Shown here: one piece after another, positions 1-8,080 of the stretch
How positions within the stretch are numbered: the first letter of the stretch is position 1
Layout: each line of letters starts with the position of its first letter
Notes under the pieces: model-generated
Seen by the model: only the letters and a program-made list of their open reading frames with translations
Databases searched by the model: none
Told to the model about the DNA's origin: nothing
Source: Clostridia bacterium
GTDB taxonomy: Bacteria; Bacillota; Clostridia; Christensenellales; CAG-138
Assembly (NCBI GenBank): GCA_017509785.1
Contig: JAFWOT010000014.1
Location: forward strand, 124,001-188,000
Reading direction: 5' to 3'
DNA length: 64,000 nt
Made by a program: the position numbers and the translations under genes

Positions 1-727
1 TTCGGAGGAGGCCGCGGACTCGAAGGGCTTCCTCGGCGCGGAACGCAGCCGCTGCCTTGAGAACGTGAGCTTCTCCATAGAAAAGGGAGGCTCGCTCGGC
101 ATAATTGGGGCGACGGGCTCCGGCAAGACGAGCATTATCAACCTGCTCATGCGCTTCTACGATCCGCAGGAGGGCAGGATATTCGTCGGCGGACGGGACG
201 TGCGCTCCTATGATGCGGACGAGCTGCACAGGATGTTCGGCGTGGTCTTCCAGAACGACGTTATTTTCGCCGACACCATCCGCGAGAACGTCGTATTCGG
301 CCGCGATATAGACGAAGCGGGCGTCGCCGAAGCGCTTGCCGACGCGATGGCGGCGGAATTCGTCAACTCATATGAGGACGGCGTCGATCACAGGGCCGTC
401 ATACACGGCGCGAATTTCTCCGGCGGGCAGAAGCAGAGGCTGCTCGTCGCAAGGGCGCTAGCGGGCAGGCACGAGATACTCATACTCGACGATTCCTCCT
501 CCGCGCTCGATTACAGGACGGACGCCAACCTGCGCCGCGCGATAAGGGAAAACCACGGCGAGGCGACGACGATAGTCATCGCGCAGCGCATTTCCTCCAT
601 CATGTCGCTCGACAGCATAATTATGCTCGACGAGGGGCGGATCGCTGGTCACGGGACTCACGAGGAGCTCCTGCGGACCTGCCCCGCTTACAGGCAGATA
701 CATGAAACTCAGATGGGGGAAATGTGA
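1..727 (+). CDS. ABC exporter subunit, nucleotide-binding domain (5' partial)
   Basis: C-terminal ATPase half of an ABC exporter subunit. The reading frame is open from base 2, so the membrane domain lies upstream of the window. Walker A is GATGSGKTS and the signature is SGGQKQR. Walker B reads LILDD, with Asp where the catalytic Glu should be, and the switch histidine is Gln (VIAQR). These are the marks of the degenerate ATP site of a heterodimeric exporter. The next gene has the complementary pattern, so the two should form one transporter in the cytoplasmic membrane. The substrate cannot be read from sequence. The GTG at 65 lies inside the domain and is not the real start. Confidence 0.93.
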   Translation, partial: SEEAADSKGFLGAERSRCLENVSFSIEKGGSLGIIGATGSGKTSIINLLMRFYDPQEGRIFVGGRDVRSYDADELHRMFGVVFQNDVIFADTIRENVVFGRDIDEAGVAEALADAMAAEFVNSYEDGVDHRAVIHGANFSGGQKQRLLVARALAGRHEILILDDSSSALDYRTDANLRRAIRENHGEATTIVIAQRISSIMSLDSIIMLDEGRIAGHGTHEELLRTCPAYRQIHETQMGEM

Positions 728-728
728 T

Positions 729-785
729 ATGAGCCGTTCTCCCCTTAAAAAGCTGCTCCGGCTCCTGCCGGGAAAGGTGAACTGA
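729..785 (+). CDS. possible 18-residue linker peptide between the ABC genes
   Basis: A short frame beginning ATG just after the first ABC stop codon, reading MSRSPLKKLLRLLPGKVN, and ending one base before the ATG of the next ABC gene. A G-rich stretch (GGGGGAAATG) precedes it. It is basic, with no recognisable domain. Its position suggests translational coupling between the two exporter genes rather than an independent product, but it may simply be a chance frame. Confidence 0.25.
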   Translation: MSRSPLKKLLRLLPGKVN

Positions 786-786
786 T

Positions 787-2556
787 ATGGCGGCAAGGGA
801 TTCGATAATGCATAAGCCGAAGGATTCGCGCGGGGCGCTCGCGCGGATGCTTCGCTATCTCCGTCCGTTCCTGCCGCTGCTGCTGCTCGTGTTCGCGCTG
901 TGCATATGCTCGAACCTGCTCTCGCTCTGGGGGCCGAACCTCGCGGGCTCCGCGATAAACGAGGCCGCCGCCGGGGAGGGCAAGGTCGATTTCGAGCGGG
1001 TCTGGTACTACGCGAAGCGCATGCTCATATGCTACGCAGCCTCCTCCGCGCTGACGGTGCTCATACACGTCATAATGATGAACATATCAAAACGCGCCGC
1101 GAAGCAGATGCGCCGCAGCGTTTTCGAAAAGCTCATGCGCCTGCCGGTCAGCTATTTCGACCGCAATCAGGCGGGCGACATAATCAGCCGCGTCAGCTAC
1201 GATATCGACGTCATTTCGACCTGCATGGCGACGGACGTCGTCGCGATACTGACGAGCGTCGTCACGGTGGTCGGCTCCGTCGTGATGATGATAACCATCT
1301 CTCCCCTGCTCTCGCTCGTCGTGCTGTTCAGCGTGCCGGCCTCTGTCATATACACCTCCCGCATGAGGAAGAAGACCCAGCCCCGCTTCGTGAAGCGGTC
1401 GAAGAGCTACGGCGTGATGAACGGCTTCGTCGAGGAGATGCTCTCCGGGCAGAAGACCATCCGCGCCTACGCCTACGGCGGCCGCGTGGAGGAGCGCTTT
1501 GACGAGATCAACTCCGCCGCGGCGGAGGCCTATTACGACGCCGACCGCTACGGCGTGACTATCGGCCCCACGATGGGGACCATCAACAACATAACGCTCT
1601 CGCTCATAGCGCTCTTCGGGTCGCTCCTCTTCATGGGCGGGAGGATACTCCTCGGGGATATCTCCTCGTTCGTGCTGTATTCGAGGAAGTTCTCCGGCCC
1701 GATCAACGAGATCGCCAACATCATAAACGAGCTCTTCTCCGCGCTCGCAGCCTCGGAAAGGGTGTTTGAGCTGCTTGACGCTGAGGAGGAGCCCAAGGAC
1801 GCGGACGACGCGCTGAAGCTCGAAAACGTGCGCGGCGACGTCGCGATGGAGCACGTCGCTTTCGGCTACGACCCGGGCAAGACCATAATACACGACCTCT
1901 CCATGCACGCGGAGGCCGGTAAGCTGATAGCGATAGTCGGCCCGACGGGCGCGGGAAAGACGACGATAATTAATCTGCTCATGCGCTTCTACGACGCGCA
2001 GAGCGGGAGCATCACCGTCGACGGGCACGAGATCTGCTCCTGCACGAGGGAAAGTCTGCGAAAGGCGTTCGCGATGGTCCTGCAGGATACATGGGTCTTC
2101 CGCGGGACAATATTCGAGAACATCGCCTACGGCAGGCAGGACGCCACGATGGAGGAGGTCGCCGCCGCGGCCAAAGCCGCCCACATACACCCCTTCATAA
2201 TGCGCCTGCCGAAGGGTTATGACACCGTCGTCAGCGAGGACGGCGGCAATATCTCAAAGGGGCAGAAGCAGCTCCTGACGATCGCCCGCGCCATGCTCTA
2301 CGACGCGCGCATGCTCATTCTCGACGAGGCGACCTCCAACGTTGACACCTCCACCGAGCGCGCGATACAGGAAGCAATGCGCCGCCTCATGCAGGATAAG
2401 ACCTGCTTCGTCATCGCGCACCGCCTCTCCACGATACAAAACGCCGACCTCATACTCGTGCTCGACAAGGGCGACGTCGTCGAGCAGGGCACCCACCGCG
2501 AGCTCATGGAACGGAAGGGCTTCTATTACAGGCTCTACCGCTCGCAGTTCGAGTGA
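787..2556 (+). CDS. ABC exporter subunit, membrane and ATPase domains
   Basis: 589-residue half-transporter with an N-terminal six-helix exporter membrane domain (about residues 20-310) and a C-terminal ATPase. Walker A is GPTGAGKTT, and Walker B has the catalytic Glu (LILDEATS). The switch His is present (VIAHR), but the signature is SKGQKQ instead of SGGQ. Pairing it with the upstream subunit gives one canonical ATP site (this Walker A/B plus the partner's SGGQ) and one degenerate site. This matches heterodimeric multidrug or peptide exporters of the LmrCD/BmrCD type. Start is the ATG at 787, preceded by GGAAAGGTG. Substrate unknown. Confidence 0.95.
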   Translation: MAARDSIMHKPKDSRGALARMLRYLRPFLPLLLLVFALCICSNLLSLWGPNLAGSAINEAAAGEGKVDFERVWYYAKRMLICYAASSALTVLIHVIMMNISKRAAKQMRRSVFEKLMRLPVSYFDRNQAGDIISRVSYDIDVISTCMATDVVAILTSVVTVVGSVVMMITISPLLSLVVLFSVPASVIYTSRMRKKTQPRFVKRSKSYGVMNGFVEEMLSGQKTIRAYAYGGRVEERFDEINSAAAEAYYDADRYGVTIGPTMGTINNITLSLIALFGSLLFMGGRILLGDISSFVLYSRKFSGPINEIANIINELFSALAASERVFELLDAEEEPKDADDALKLENVRGDVAMEHVAFGYDPGKTIIHDLSMHAEAGKLIAIVGPTGAGKTTIINLLMRFYDAQSGSITVDGHEICSCTRESLRKAFAMVLQDTWVFRGTIFENIAYGRQDATMEEVAAAAKAAHIHPFIMRLPKGYDTVVSEDGGNISKGQKQLLTIARAMLYDARMLILDEATSNVDTSTERAIQEAMRRLMQDKTCFVIAHRLSTIQNADLILVLDKGDVVEQGTHRELMERKGFYYRLYRSQFE

Positions 2557-2560
2557 TATA

Positions 2561-2612
2561 AAAAAGAGGAGCCGTCTCGGGGCGAATCCACCCCCGGGCG
2601 GCTCCTTTTTTA
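2561..2612. terminator. bidirectional terminator between convergent genes
   Basis: An A-run, a GC-rich stem (GGAGCCG pairing with CGGCTCC) and a T-run. It lies between the ABC operon and the convergent esterase gene and can serve both strands. Confidence 0.85.
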
Positions 2613-2614
2613 TT

Positions 2615-3373
2615 TCAGCAGTTCCTTCCCATGAGATAATCGAAGAACACCGGGATGCGCTTTTCCCACGCAGCCTCGTTGTGAAGGGCGCCGGGCACGA
2701 CCCGCGCCGCGGCCTCCGCGCCCGAATTTGCGAGCCGCTTCGCCGTTTCGAACATGGTGGTTATAAGGCGCCCGTCGCCTTCGGCCTCGCCGCCGCCCAT
2801 GTCGAGATATACCCTCGTGCCGGAAAGGTCCCGCCGCCGTATGGCCTCCGCCATACGCCGCGGCTCCAGCCAGAGGCTCGGCGAGAGCGCCGCCGCCCGT
2901 GAGAATACCCCGTTATACTCGACCGCCGCCCAGAGCGCCATTATCCCGCCCATGGAGCTCCCCGCTATCATGGTGTGATCCCTGTCGGGCAGGGTGAGGT
3001 ATCCCGAGTCGATCATGGGCTTCAGCACGTTTACGAACCACTCCATAGTCTGCCTGCCCTGCGCCTCTATGAAGCCGAGCCTGCCCGCTTTGAAGCTCCA
3101 CGGCGCGTACTCGTTCAGCCTGCGGTTTCCCTCCGGGTTGCACTCGACGGCGGCGAGTATTATCTGCTCGCCGCTCTTTTCGAGGTATTGCTTCATCCCC
3201 CAGCTTTTGCCGTAGGTGGCGTGGCTGTCATAAAATACGTTGTGCCCGTCGAACATATAAAGCACGGGATAGCGCTTTTCGCTCCTGTTATAGCCCCGCG
3301 GCAGGTATACGTAGAGCCTGCGCGGCTTTTCGGTCGGCAGCTCCGGGATATTTATCTTCGTGACCTTTATCAT
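2615..3373 (-). CDS. alpha/beta-hydrolase esterase (enterochelin-esterase-like)
   Basis: 252-residue protein of the putative esterase (esterase D / Fes-like) family. The nucleophile elbow is GSSMGG (Ser140) and the probable catalytic His is in GALHNEAAW (His231). The acid is likely in the LDMGGGEAEGD stretch (about 191-200). There is no signal peptide, so it is probably cytoplasmic. The start at 3373 is chosen because AGGAGG sits just upstream and the protein then begins directly with the beta-strand MIKVTKINIPEL; a longer frame back to 3463 would run through the promoter. Likely a carboxylester hydrolase of unknown substrate. Confidence 0.88.
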   Translation of the reverse strand: MIKVTKINIPELPTEKPRRLYVYLPRGYNRSEKRYPVLYMFDGHNVFYDSHATYGKSWGMKQYLEKSGEQIILAAVECNPEGNRRLNEYAPWSFKAGRLGFIEAQGRQTMEWFVNVLKPMIDSGYLTLPDRDHTMIAGSSMGGIMALWAAVEYNGVFSRAAALSPSLWLEPRRMAEAIRRRDLSGTRVYLDMGGGEAEGDGRLITTMFETAKRLANSGAEAAARVVPGALHNEAAWEKRIPVFFDYLMGRNC

Positions 3374-3415
3374 ATCAGCCTCCTGCGATGTGCGGGTCTT
3401 ATGCCCGCCCGATAC

Positions 3416-3444
3416 AGTATAACATAAAGGAGCGCGCTTTTCCA
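3416..3444 (-). promoter_or_regulatory. promoter of the esterase gene
   Basis: On the minus strand, TGGAAA, a 17-base spacer and TATACT, about 45 bases before the esterase start. The -35 box lies in the loop of the upstream terminator hairpin. Confidence 0.5.
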
Positions 3445-3458
3445 CAGCGCGCTCCTTT
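3426..3458 (-). terminator. hairpin after the anti-sigma gene
   Basis: Perfect 12-bp stem (AAAGGAGCGCGC and its complement) with a 9-base loop, just downstream of the sigma/anti-sigma operon. The T-tract is weak, so termination may be partial. Confidence 0.65.
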
Positions 3459-3471
3459 GGCATAAATATTT

Positions 3472-4974
3472 TTACAGTTCGACCGATCCGTCCGTCACCT
3501 TGCCGGTATCGAACCTTTCGATGAAGCTCCCGTCCTCCGCGAAGCGGTACTTATAGACCCTGAAGGTCGCTTTTATCCCATAGCATTCATCGTCCTCTGC
3601 GGGCATGTTCGGTTCGACCTTCGCGGCGCAGGTGCTCCAGACCGTCCACTCGAGCTCTCCCTTTTCATTGACATCGAGATCTATACCCATCGAACCCTCC
3701 GCCTCATAGAAGATACGTGGCTCGCCGCCCGCGGAATCGCAGACAAGAAGCAGCGCCTTTGTGGAGTTTATTGTGAATTCGAGCGCCTCTTCATCGGTGG
3801 TCGCGGGATCCATTTCGCTCCCCGCGGTCTCGATGAACTCCTCCTTTGCCGCATAGACCGAGATGTACACCTTCCCGCCGAACTCCTTCACGCCGCTGAT
3901 ATAGCACTCCCAGCCGTCGAGCGCATAGTCCACGTTCCTGCTGATGCGCCCATCGGCGCCTATCATGTAGAGGCGCTGCTCGGCCCCGATCGCATCGAAG
4001 CCCGTAATAATGAACCCTTCGCCGAAGCAATAGGCCTCGCCCACGATGACCGGCATGCCGGTGAAGTTATCCGCGGCGCAGAGTATCTCTCCGTCGGATG
4101 CGATCCTTGTGACGCGGAGTATGCCGTTATTCTTATAGGGATCCTCGTTGACCAGCGAGAAGAACGCAACGGATCCGTCCGGCGCGCCGACAGCTCTCAC
4201 TTCTCTGCCCTTGCCGATCTCGCGGAACCACATCTCCGTCCCGTCGTCTGAGATCAGCATCGCCGCCTTGATCGAAGGCTTGGTCTCATCATGCGGTATG
4301 GCGCCGAGTATCACCGTACCGTCATCAATGAGGAACGCGGTGATAAAGCTGAGCTTTTGCGGCTCGACGGTGCAGCTCCACAGGGGGGTGTCGTCAAGAT
4401 ACTTTATCAGCGTGATCACGCCGTCCTCATCGCGGCTGCCGTCGATGCGCTCCCTGTGACCGTTCCTGGTCCTCGACCATCTGGAATCGGCATGGATGAA
4501 TTCGTCATCATCCGCGGGCGCGGCAGCATCCGCGGGGAAGCTGACGCCGCCAATGGAGGTCTCGTGTTCCTTCTTTTCGCCGTTCGGTCCTTCTTCTGAG
4601 GCGGAGATCCTGAAATTGCGGTAGACCTCCTTTATTTCGCTCCTTGAAAGGCCCTCGGTGGAGAGGCCGTTCTCCTCGAAATATGCGAGCGCGGCCTTGT
4701 ACTCCTTCGCCTCCGCGGCGTAGGCGAAGGAGCCCGCGCCCAATGCTATGACGAGCGCGAGGCAGGCCGCTATCGCGATCATCGCCCTGCGGCTTATGCG
4801 CGGCCTTGCCGCGGCGCGTTCCCCCGAGGGGGAGCCCGCCTTTATAAACGCGCTCTTTGCTGTCCTTTTCTTTGTCAACTCGTCGAGACTCTCCGCCCGG
4901 AATCCGGACAGCAGTTCTTCGAGTTCGTTTTCGTTCATGCTTTCAAAAGCGTTTTTGATATCGTTATCGTTCAT
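3472..4974 (-). CDS. membrane-anchored anti-sigma factor
   Basis: 500-residue protein encoded directly after an ECF sigma factor, with an 11-base overlap that implies translational coupling. The N-terminal ~70 residues are cytoplasmic, acidic and helical (MNDNDIKNAFESMNENELEE), the likely sigma-binding part. One transmembrane helix follows at about residues 70-90 (MIAIAACLALVIALGAGSFAYA). The remaining ~400 residues are extracytoplasmic and strand-rich, with repeated W/D/G turns suggesting a propeller-like sensor. The layout matches an anti-sigma factor that senses an envelope signal; the signal is unknown. Confidence 0.8.
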   Translation of the reverse strand: MNDNDIKNAFESMNENELEELLSGFRAESLDELTKKRTAKSAFIKAGSPSGERAAARPRISRRAMIAIAACLALVIALGAGSFAYAAEAKEYKAALAYFEENGLSTEGLSRSEIKEVYRNFRISASEEGPNGEKKEHETSIGGVSFPADAAAPADDDEFIHADSRWSRTRNGHRERIDGSRDEDGVITLIKYLDDTPLWSCTVEPQKLSFITAFLIDDGTVILGAIPHDETKPSIKAAMLISDDGTEMWFREIGKGREVRAVGAPDGSVAFFSLVNEDPYKNNGILRVTRIASDGEILCAADNFTGMPVIVGEAYCFGEGFIITGFDAIGAEQRLYMIGADGRISRNVDYALDGWECYISGVKEFGGKVYISVYAAKEEFIETAGSEMDPATTDEEALEFTINSTKALLLVCDSAGGEPRIFYEAEGSMGIDLDVNEKGELEWTVWSTCAAKVEPNMPAEDDECYGIKATFRVYKYRFAEDGSFIERFDTGKVTDGSVEL

Positions 4975-5542
4975 AATATTCGCCTCCCATGCTCTTTTTC
5001 AACTTTTTCAGTGCCCTGTGCGTGCGGGTGTTCACGTTGGATTCGCTGAGGGACGTCGCTTCCGCGATCTCTTTTGCGGATTGCCCGAGGAAGAACTTGC
5101 GGATGATGATCTCGCTGTCTGGCCTCCCCAGCGCCTTTACCGCGGCGATGAGCGCCGCCCGCGTCTCCGCCTCCGCGAAGGCTTCCTCCACCGAGCCGGG
5201 CGCGGGGACCGCCGCCGAGATCTCCGGCGTGAGCGGCACGACGTCCGCCTCCCGGTAAAAGCGCCTGAGCATATCCGCCGCTCTTCGCTTTGCGATTACG
5301 CACAGCCTGCCCTTTAAGGGGAAGCCGGAGAGGTCGCCGGAGTGCTCCGCGGCTTTCAGCCCCGCGTAGAGATCCGCGAAGGTCTCCGCCGCGCAGTCCT
5401 CGATATCCGCCTCGCAGAACCTCGTGCCCGAAAGCCTGCTTCTGATGACGGCGCACACCAGCCCGCCGTACTCCGCAACGAGCCTTTCCATGCCCGCTTC
5501 CGGGTCCCTCAGTATCGTTTTCAACAGTTTTTCGTCTTTCAC
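4964..5542 (-). CDS. ECF-type RNA polymerase sigma factor
   Basis: 192-residue sigma-70 family protein with only regions 2 and 4. Region 2 is about residues 15-75 (DIEDCAAETFADLYAGL, FPLKGRLCVIAKRRAADMLRR). Region 4 is about 130-185, with a helix-turn-helix (GQSAKEIAEATSLSESNVNTRTHRALKKLKK). It lies first in a two-gene unit with the anti-sigma factor, as usual for this class. The start is GTG at 5542, set by a GGAGG eight bases upstream. Confidence 0.92.
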   Translation of the reverse strand: MKDEKLLKTILRDPEAGMERLVAEYGGLVCAVIRSRLSGTRFCEADIEDCAAETFADLYAGLKAAEHSGDLSGFPLKGRLCVIAKRRAADMLRRFYREADVVPLTPEISAAVPAPGSVEEAFAEAETRAALIAAVKALGRPDSEIIIRKFFLGQSAKEIAEATSLSESNVNTRTHRALKKLKKSMGGEYYER

Positions 5543-5614
5543 TGCCGCCTCCGTTTTCGATCGCGATCACCCTAATAGTCGCAGAAGAAGCGAATTTCTT
5601 ACACCGTTTTGCTC

Positions 5615-5643
5615 ATTATACTTTATTTTTCCCGAAAGGCCAA
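5615..5643 (-). promoter_or_regulatory. promoter of the sigma/anti-sigma operon
   Basis: Minus-strand TTGGCC, 17-base spacer, TATAAT, about 70 bases before the sigma start. It resembles a housekeeping promoter; I could not identify a separate autoregulatory ECF promoter. Confidence 0.55.
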
Positions 5644-5688
5644 TCCGTACGGGCTCTTTTCCCGCCCCGTCTCCTTCCCAAATAATTC

Positions 5689-5717
5689 TTGCCTGCGCTG
5701 AAAACTTATGGTATAAT
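5689..5717 (+). promoter_or_regulatory. promoter of the phosphoribosyltransferase-like gene
   Basis: TTGCCT, 17-base spacer, TATAAT. Predicted transcription start is near 5724, leaving a 20-base leader with the ribosome site. This rules out the longer frame beginning at 5689. Confidence 0.75.
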
Positions 5718-5745
5718 AATGAAATCAAATGAAGGAGGCGGCAAC

Positions 5746-6387
5746 ATGAACGCTAACTCTTGGGAAGTCAGCTGCAAGAGCAACAAGAAGATCAAGCTCA
5801 ACGTATCGATCGGGCATTTTGCGACGAGCCATTCGCACATCGATCATTACATGGGCTTCACGGATATGCGCACGAACTGCCACATGGCGCGTCTCTGCGC
5901 GCAGGAGCTCGCGAAGTTCTATTCTCACTCCAAGCCCGTCGATACGATCATCTGCCTTGAATACACGCAGGTCATCGGTTCCTACGTGGCGGAGATACTG
6001 ACCGAGCCCGGCTCCCGCGGCGTGAACGAGAGGCATCAGATCAGCGTCATCACCCCCGAATCGAACTCCTCGGGCCAACTCGTTTTCTCCGGCGATATCC
6101 AGAACCTCGTGGCGAACAGGTCCGTTCTCGTGCTGATCTCCACCGTCTCCACCGGCCGCAGCCTTGAGCGCGCGCTCGAATGCATCAACTACTACGGCGG
6201 TCATCTCGTCGGCGTCGCAGCGCTGTTCTCCGCGGTAAAGGAATCCGCGGGCGTTGAGATCCACACCCTCTTCTCCCCGGACGACGTGCCCGACTACCAC
6301 TCCTATTCCTCCAACGAGTGCCCCTACTGCAAGCGCGGGAGGAAGCTGGACGGGCTCGTCAACGCCGCCGGCTACACAAGGATATAA
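5746..6387 (+). CDS. divergent orotate-phosphoribosyltransferase-like protein
   Basis: 213-residue protein with a type I phosphoribosyltransferase fold: a middle region VDTIICLEYTQVIGSYVAEIL and a PRPP-loop region RSVLVLISTVSTGRSLERAL. The usual acidic pair in the PRPP motif (hhhDD..TG) is replaced by ST, so catalysis is doubtful and a regulatory or divergent role is possible. The C-terminus has a CPYC pair. The start at 5746 follows GGAGG and fits the promoter. It lies upstream of small membrane protein genes and xpt, but each has its own spacing, so a shared operon is not certain. Confidence 0.7.
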   Translation: MNANSWEVSCKSNKKIKLNVSIGHFATSHSHIDHYMGFTDMRTNCHMARLCAQELAKFYSHSKPVDTIICLEYTQVIGSYVAEILTEPGSRGVNERHQISVITPESNSSGQLVFSGDIQNLVANRSVLVLISTVSTGRSLERALECINYYGGHLVGVAALFSAVKESAGVEIHTLFSPDDVPDYHSYSSNECPYCKRGRKLDGLVNAAGYTRI

Positions 6388-6472
6388 CGGCCCCCAAATC
6401 GGGGAGCGGAAAGGGAATCTATGCTTCACGGCATGGATTTTCCCATATTTGAACGAGTGAAAGGCTCCACAC

Positions 6473-7108
6473 ATGCGGAAGAAAACCATCGCGATCCAAA
6501 TACTGATGCTCCTGACACTGATCGCCTTCTGGTTCAGTATGATGTTCTATTTCGCAGGAATAGTCCCCACCGAGATAAAGTCGTTTACCGTCGACTCCGA
6601 CGGCACGCTTGCCGTATGTGTTACAGGGCGCGTCGTGTTCTGCACCACCCCCGGCGAGGAGGAATCCAAGCGCTTGCCCGGCTTGATCGACACCGATCAC
6701 GCGATCGTGCTTACCCAGCATACAGTAACGATCTACGGCAGTCATTCCTCTTGGGCGACGTACGATCGTCAAACCTGGCAGCTCAAAAGCTCCGGGACCG
6801 GCAGCCCGATAACGACCCTTTCCGATCCCGTTCCCTATAAGGACAGCGTCTTCCTTTACAGGAGCGTTTGGGGCCGCGGTCAGATCTGTGAGAAAACGGC
6901 CGATGGCCGCGAAATCGTTTGGTATCGGGTCCCGCTGGGCGGTTTCCTGTTCAGGATATTCCTTTACGTAATTGGCGTCTGCTTTGCCGTCATGATCCTC
7001 CTGCTCCTCATCCATATTGTCCGGAATTATAATATTGAAGTGGACCTTAAGCATTTTGTAACACGTTGCACGCCCAAAACCGCCTCAAAGGAGGCAAACG
7101 CGAAATGA
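6473..7108 (+). CDS. two-helix membrane protein of unknown function
   Basis: 211 residues with a hydrophobic helix near the N-terminus (about 7-30) and another near the C-terminus (about 158-182, LFRIFLYVIGVCFAVMILLLLI). Between them is a ~125-residue strand-rich loop, probably outside the cell. No family recognised. The stop codon overlaps the start of the next small membrane protein (ATGA), so the two are coupled. Confidence 0.65.
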   Translation: MRKKTIAIQILMLLTLIAFWFSMMFYFAGIVPTEIKSFTVDSDGTLAVCVTGRVVFCTTPGEEESKRLPGLIDTDHAIVLTQHTVTIYGSHSSWATYDRQTWQLKSSGTGSPITTLSDPVPYKDSVFLYRSVWGRGQICEKTADGREIVWYRVPLGGFLFRIFLYVIGVCFAVMILLLLIHIVRNYNIEVDLKHFVTRCTPKTASKEANAK

Positions 7109-7329
7109 TGCAGGATGTTGGTATTTCGACGCTCATACTCGATCTTATCGTCGGCATATCGATTACGGCGCTTCTGTTTGTTTTTAGGGGCAAGAGCAGA
7201 ACGGTCAAGATCATCATTTACGTTGTTGGATTCCTTCTGTTCGCCGCGATAATGCTCAGGGCCTGGCTGCTTCTGCATGGCGGTGAAAACACGGATGCTG
7301 CTCTGCTTTTCTCTCGAACTTTGATCTGA
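7105..7329 (+). CDS. small membrane protein
   Basis: 74 residues with two hydrophobic helices (ISTLILDLIVGISITALLF and IIIYVVGFLLFAAIMLRAWL). The start ATG overlaps the previous stop in an ATGA arrangement and is preceded by AAAGGAGG. No known family; probably works with the upstream membrane protein. Confidence 0.6.
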   Translation: MMQDVGISTLILDLIVGISITALLFVFRGKSRTVKIIIYVVGFLLFAAIMLRAWLLLHGGENTDAALLFSRTLI

Positions 7330-7384
7330 TCAAACAAAAATCGGCGACCCGTTTATCAGGCTGCCGCTATTGAAGGAGATAATT

Positions 7385-7954
7385 ATGAACGAGCTTCAGC
7401 AAAGGATAATCGCCGAGGGGCGCGTGCTCCCCGGGGACATAATAAAGGTCGACGGGTTCATGAACCACCTCGTGGACATAAAGCTGCAGCGGGCTCTCGC
7501 AAAGGATTTCGCGGAGCATTTCAAGGGTCGGGAGATCACCAAGGTCATGACGGTGGAAGCCAGCGGCATCCCCCTCGCCACCATCACGGCGGATGAGCTC
7601 GGCGTGCCCCTGCTCTTTGCGAAGAAGGCTAAATCCGATAATATCGAGGGCGGCCTCGTCTGCTCCGAGATACATTCCTACACCTACAACAAGAAGGTCA
7701 CGCTCATGGTCTCCGCCGAATGGATCGGCCCGGAGGACAAGATCCTCATAGTGGATGATTTCATGGCGAACGGGGAAGCGATGCGCGGCCTCGTCGATAT
7801 AATTACTCAGGTCGGGGCGGAGCTCGTCGGCGTCGCCATCGCGATAGAAAAGGGCTATCAGGGCGGCGGCGACCGCCTCCGCGCGAAGGGCGTCGACGTC
7901 TATTCCCTCGCCATAGTCGAGCACGCGGAGCCCGGCAATATCGTCTTCCGATAA
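7385..7954 (+). CDS. xpt: xanthine phosphoribosyltransferase
   Basis: 189 residues, the normal length of Xpt. It converts xanthine and PRPP to XMP, which GuaA (encoded next) turns into GMP, so the two form a purine salvage pair. The PRPP-binding motif is VDDFMANGEAM (123-133). The N-terminal MNELQQRI...DGFMNHLVD is typical of the family. The start at 7385 follows GAAGGAG. No purine riboswitch is visible in the 55-base gap upstream. Confidence 0.95.
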   Translation: MNELQQRIIAEGRVLPGDIIKVDGFMNHLVDIKLQRALAKDFAEHFKGREITKVMTVEASGIPLATITADELGVPLLFAKKAKSDNIEGGLVCSEIHSYTYNKKVTLMVSAEWIGPEDKILIVDDFMANGEAMRGLVDIITQVGAELVGVAIAIEKGYQGGGDRLRAKGVDVYSLAIVEHAEPGNIVFR

Positions 7955-7970
7955 GCGCAGCCGATCCGCA

Positions 7971-8065
7971 TACTAACCAATGGGACGGTTCCCAGTGGTT
8001 AGTAAATCCCTGCCGTAAGGATCTTCACATTATACTAACCACTTAGAACCGTCCCATTGGTTAGT
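7971..8065. repeat. long inverted repeat in the guaA leader (REP/MITE-like)
   Basis: Two 33-34-base arms (7971-8004 and 8033-8065) complementary except for two or three central bases, with outer 20 bases identical (ACTAACCAATGGGACGGTTC and its complement). Each arm is also a hairpin by itself, because ACTAACCA pairs with TGGTTAGT. The structure ends five bases before the guaA ribosome site. The GGGACGGTTC core resembles REP-like palindromes of Bacillota. In mRNA it could act as an attenuator. Confidence 0.8.
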
Positions 8066-8080
8066 TCACGAAAGGAACCC

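Noticed and set aside
7330-8080. Purine riboswitch upstream of xpt or guaA
   Set aside because: The gap before xpt is only 55 bases, and the guaA leader is filled by the inverted repeat; no purine aptamer core was found.
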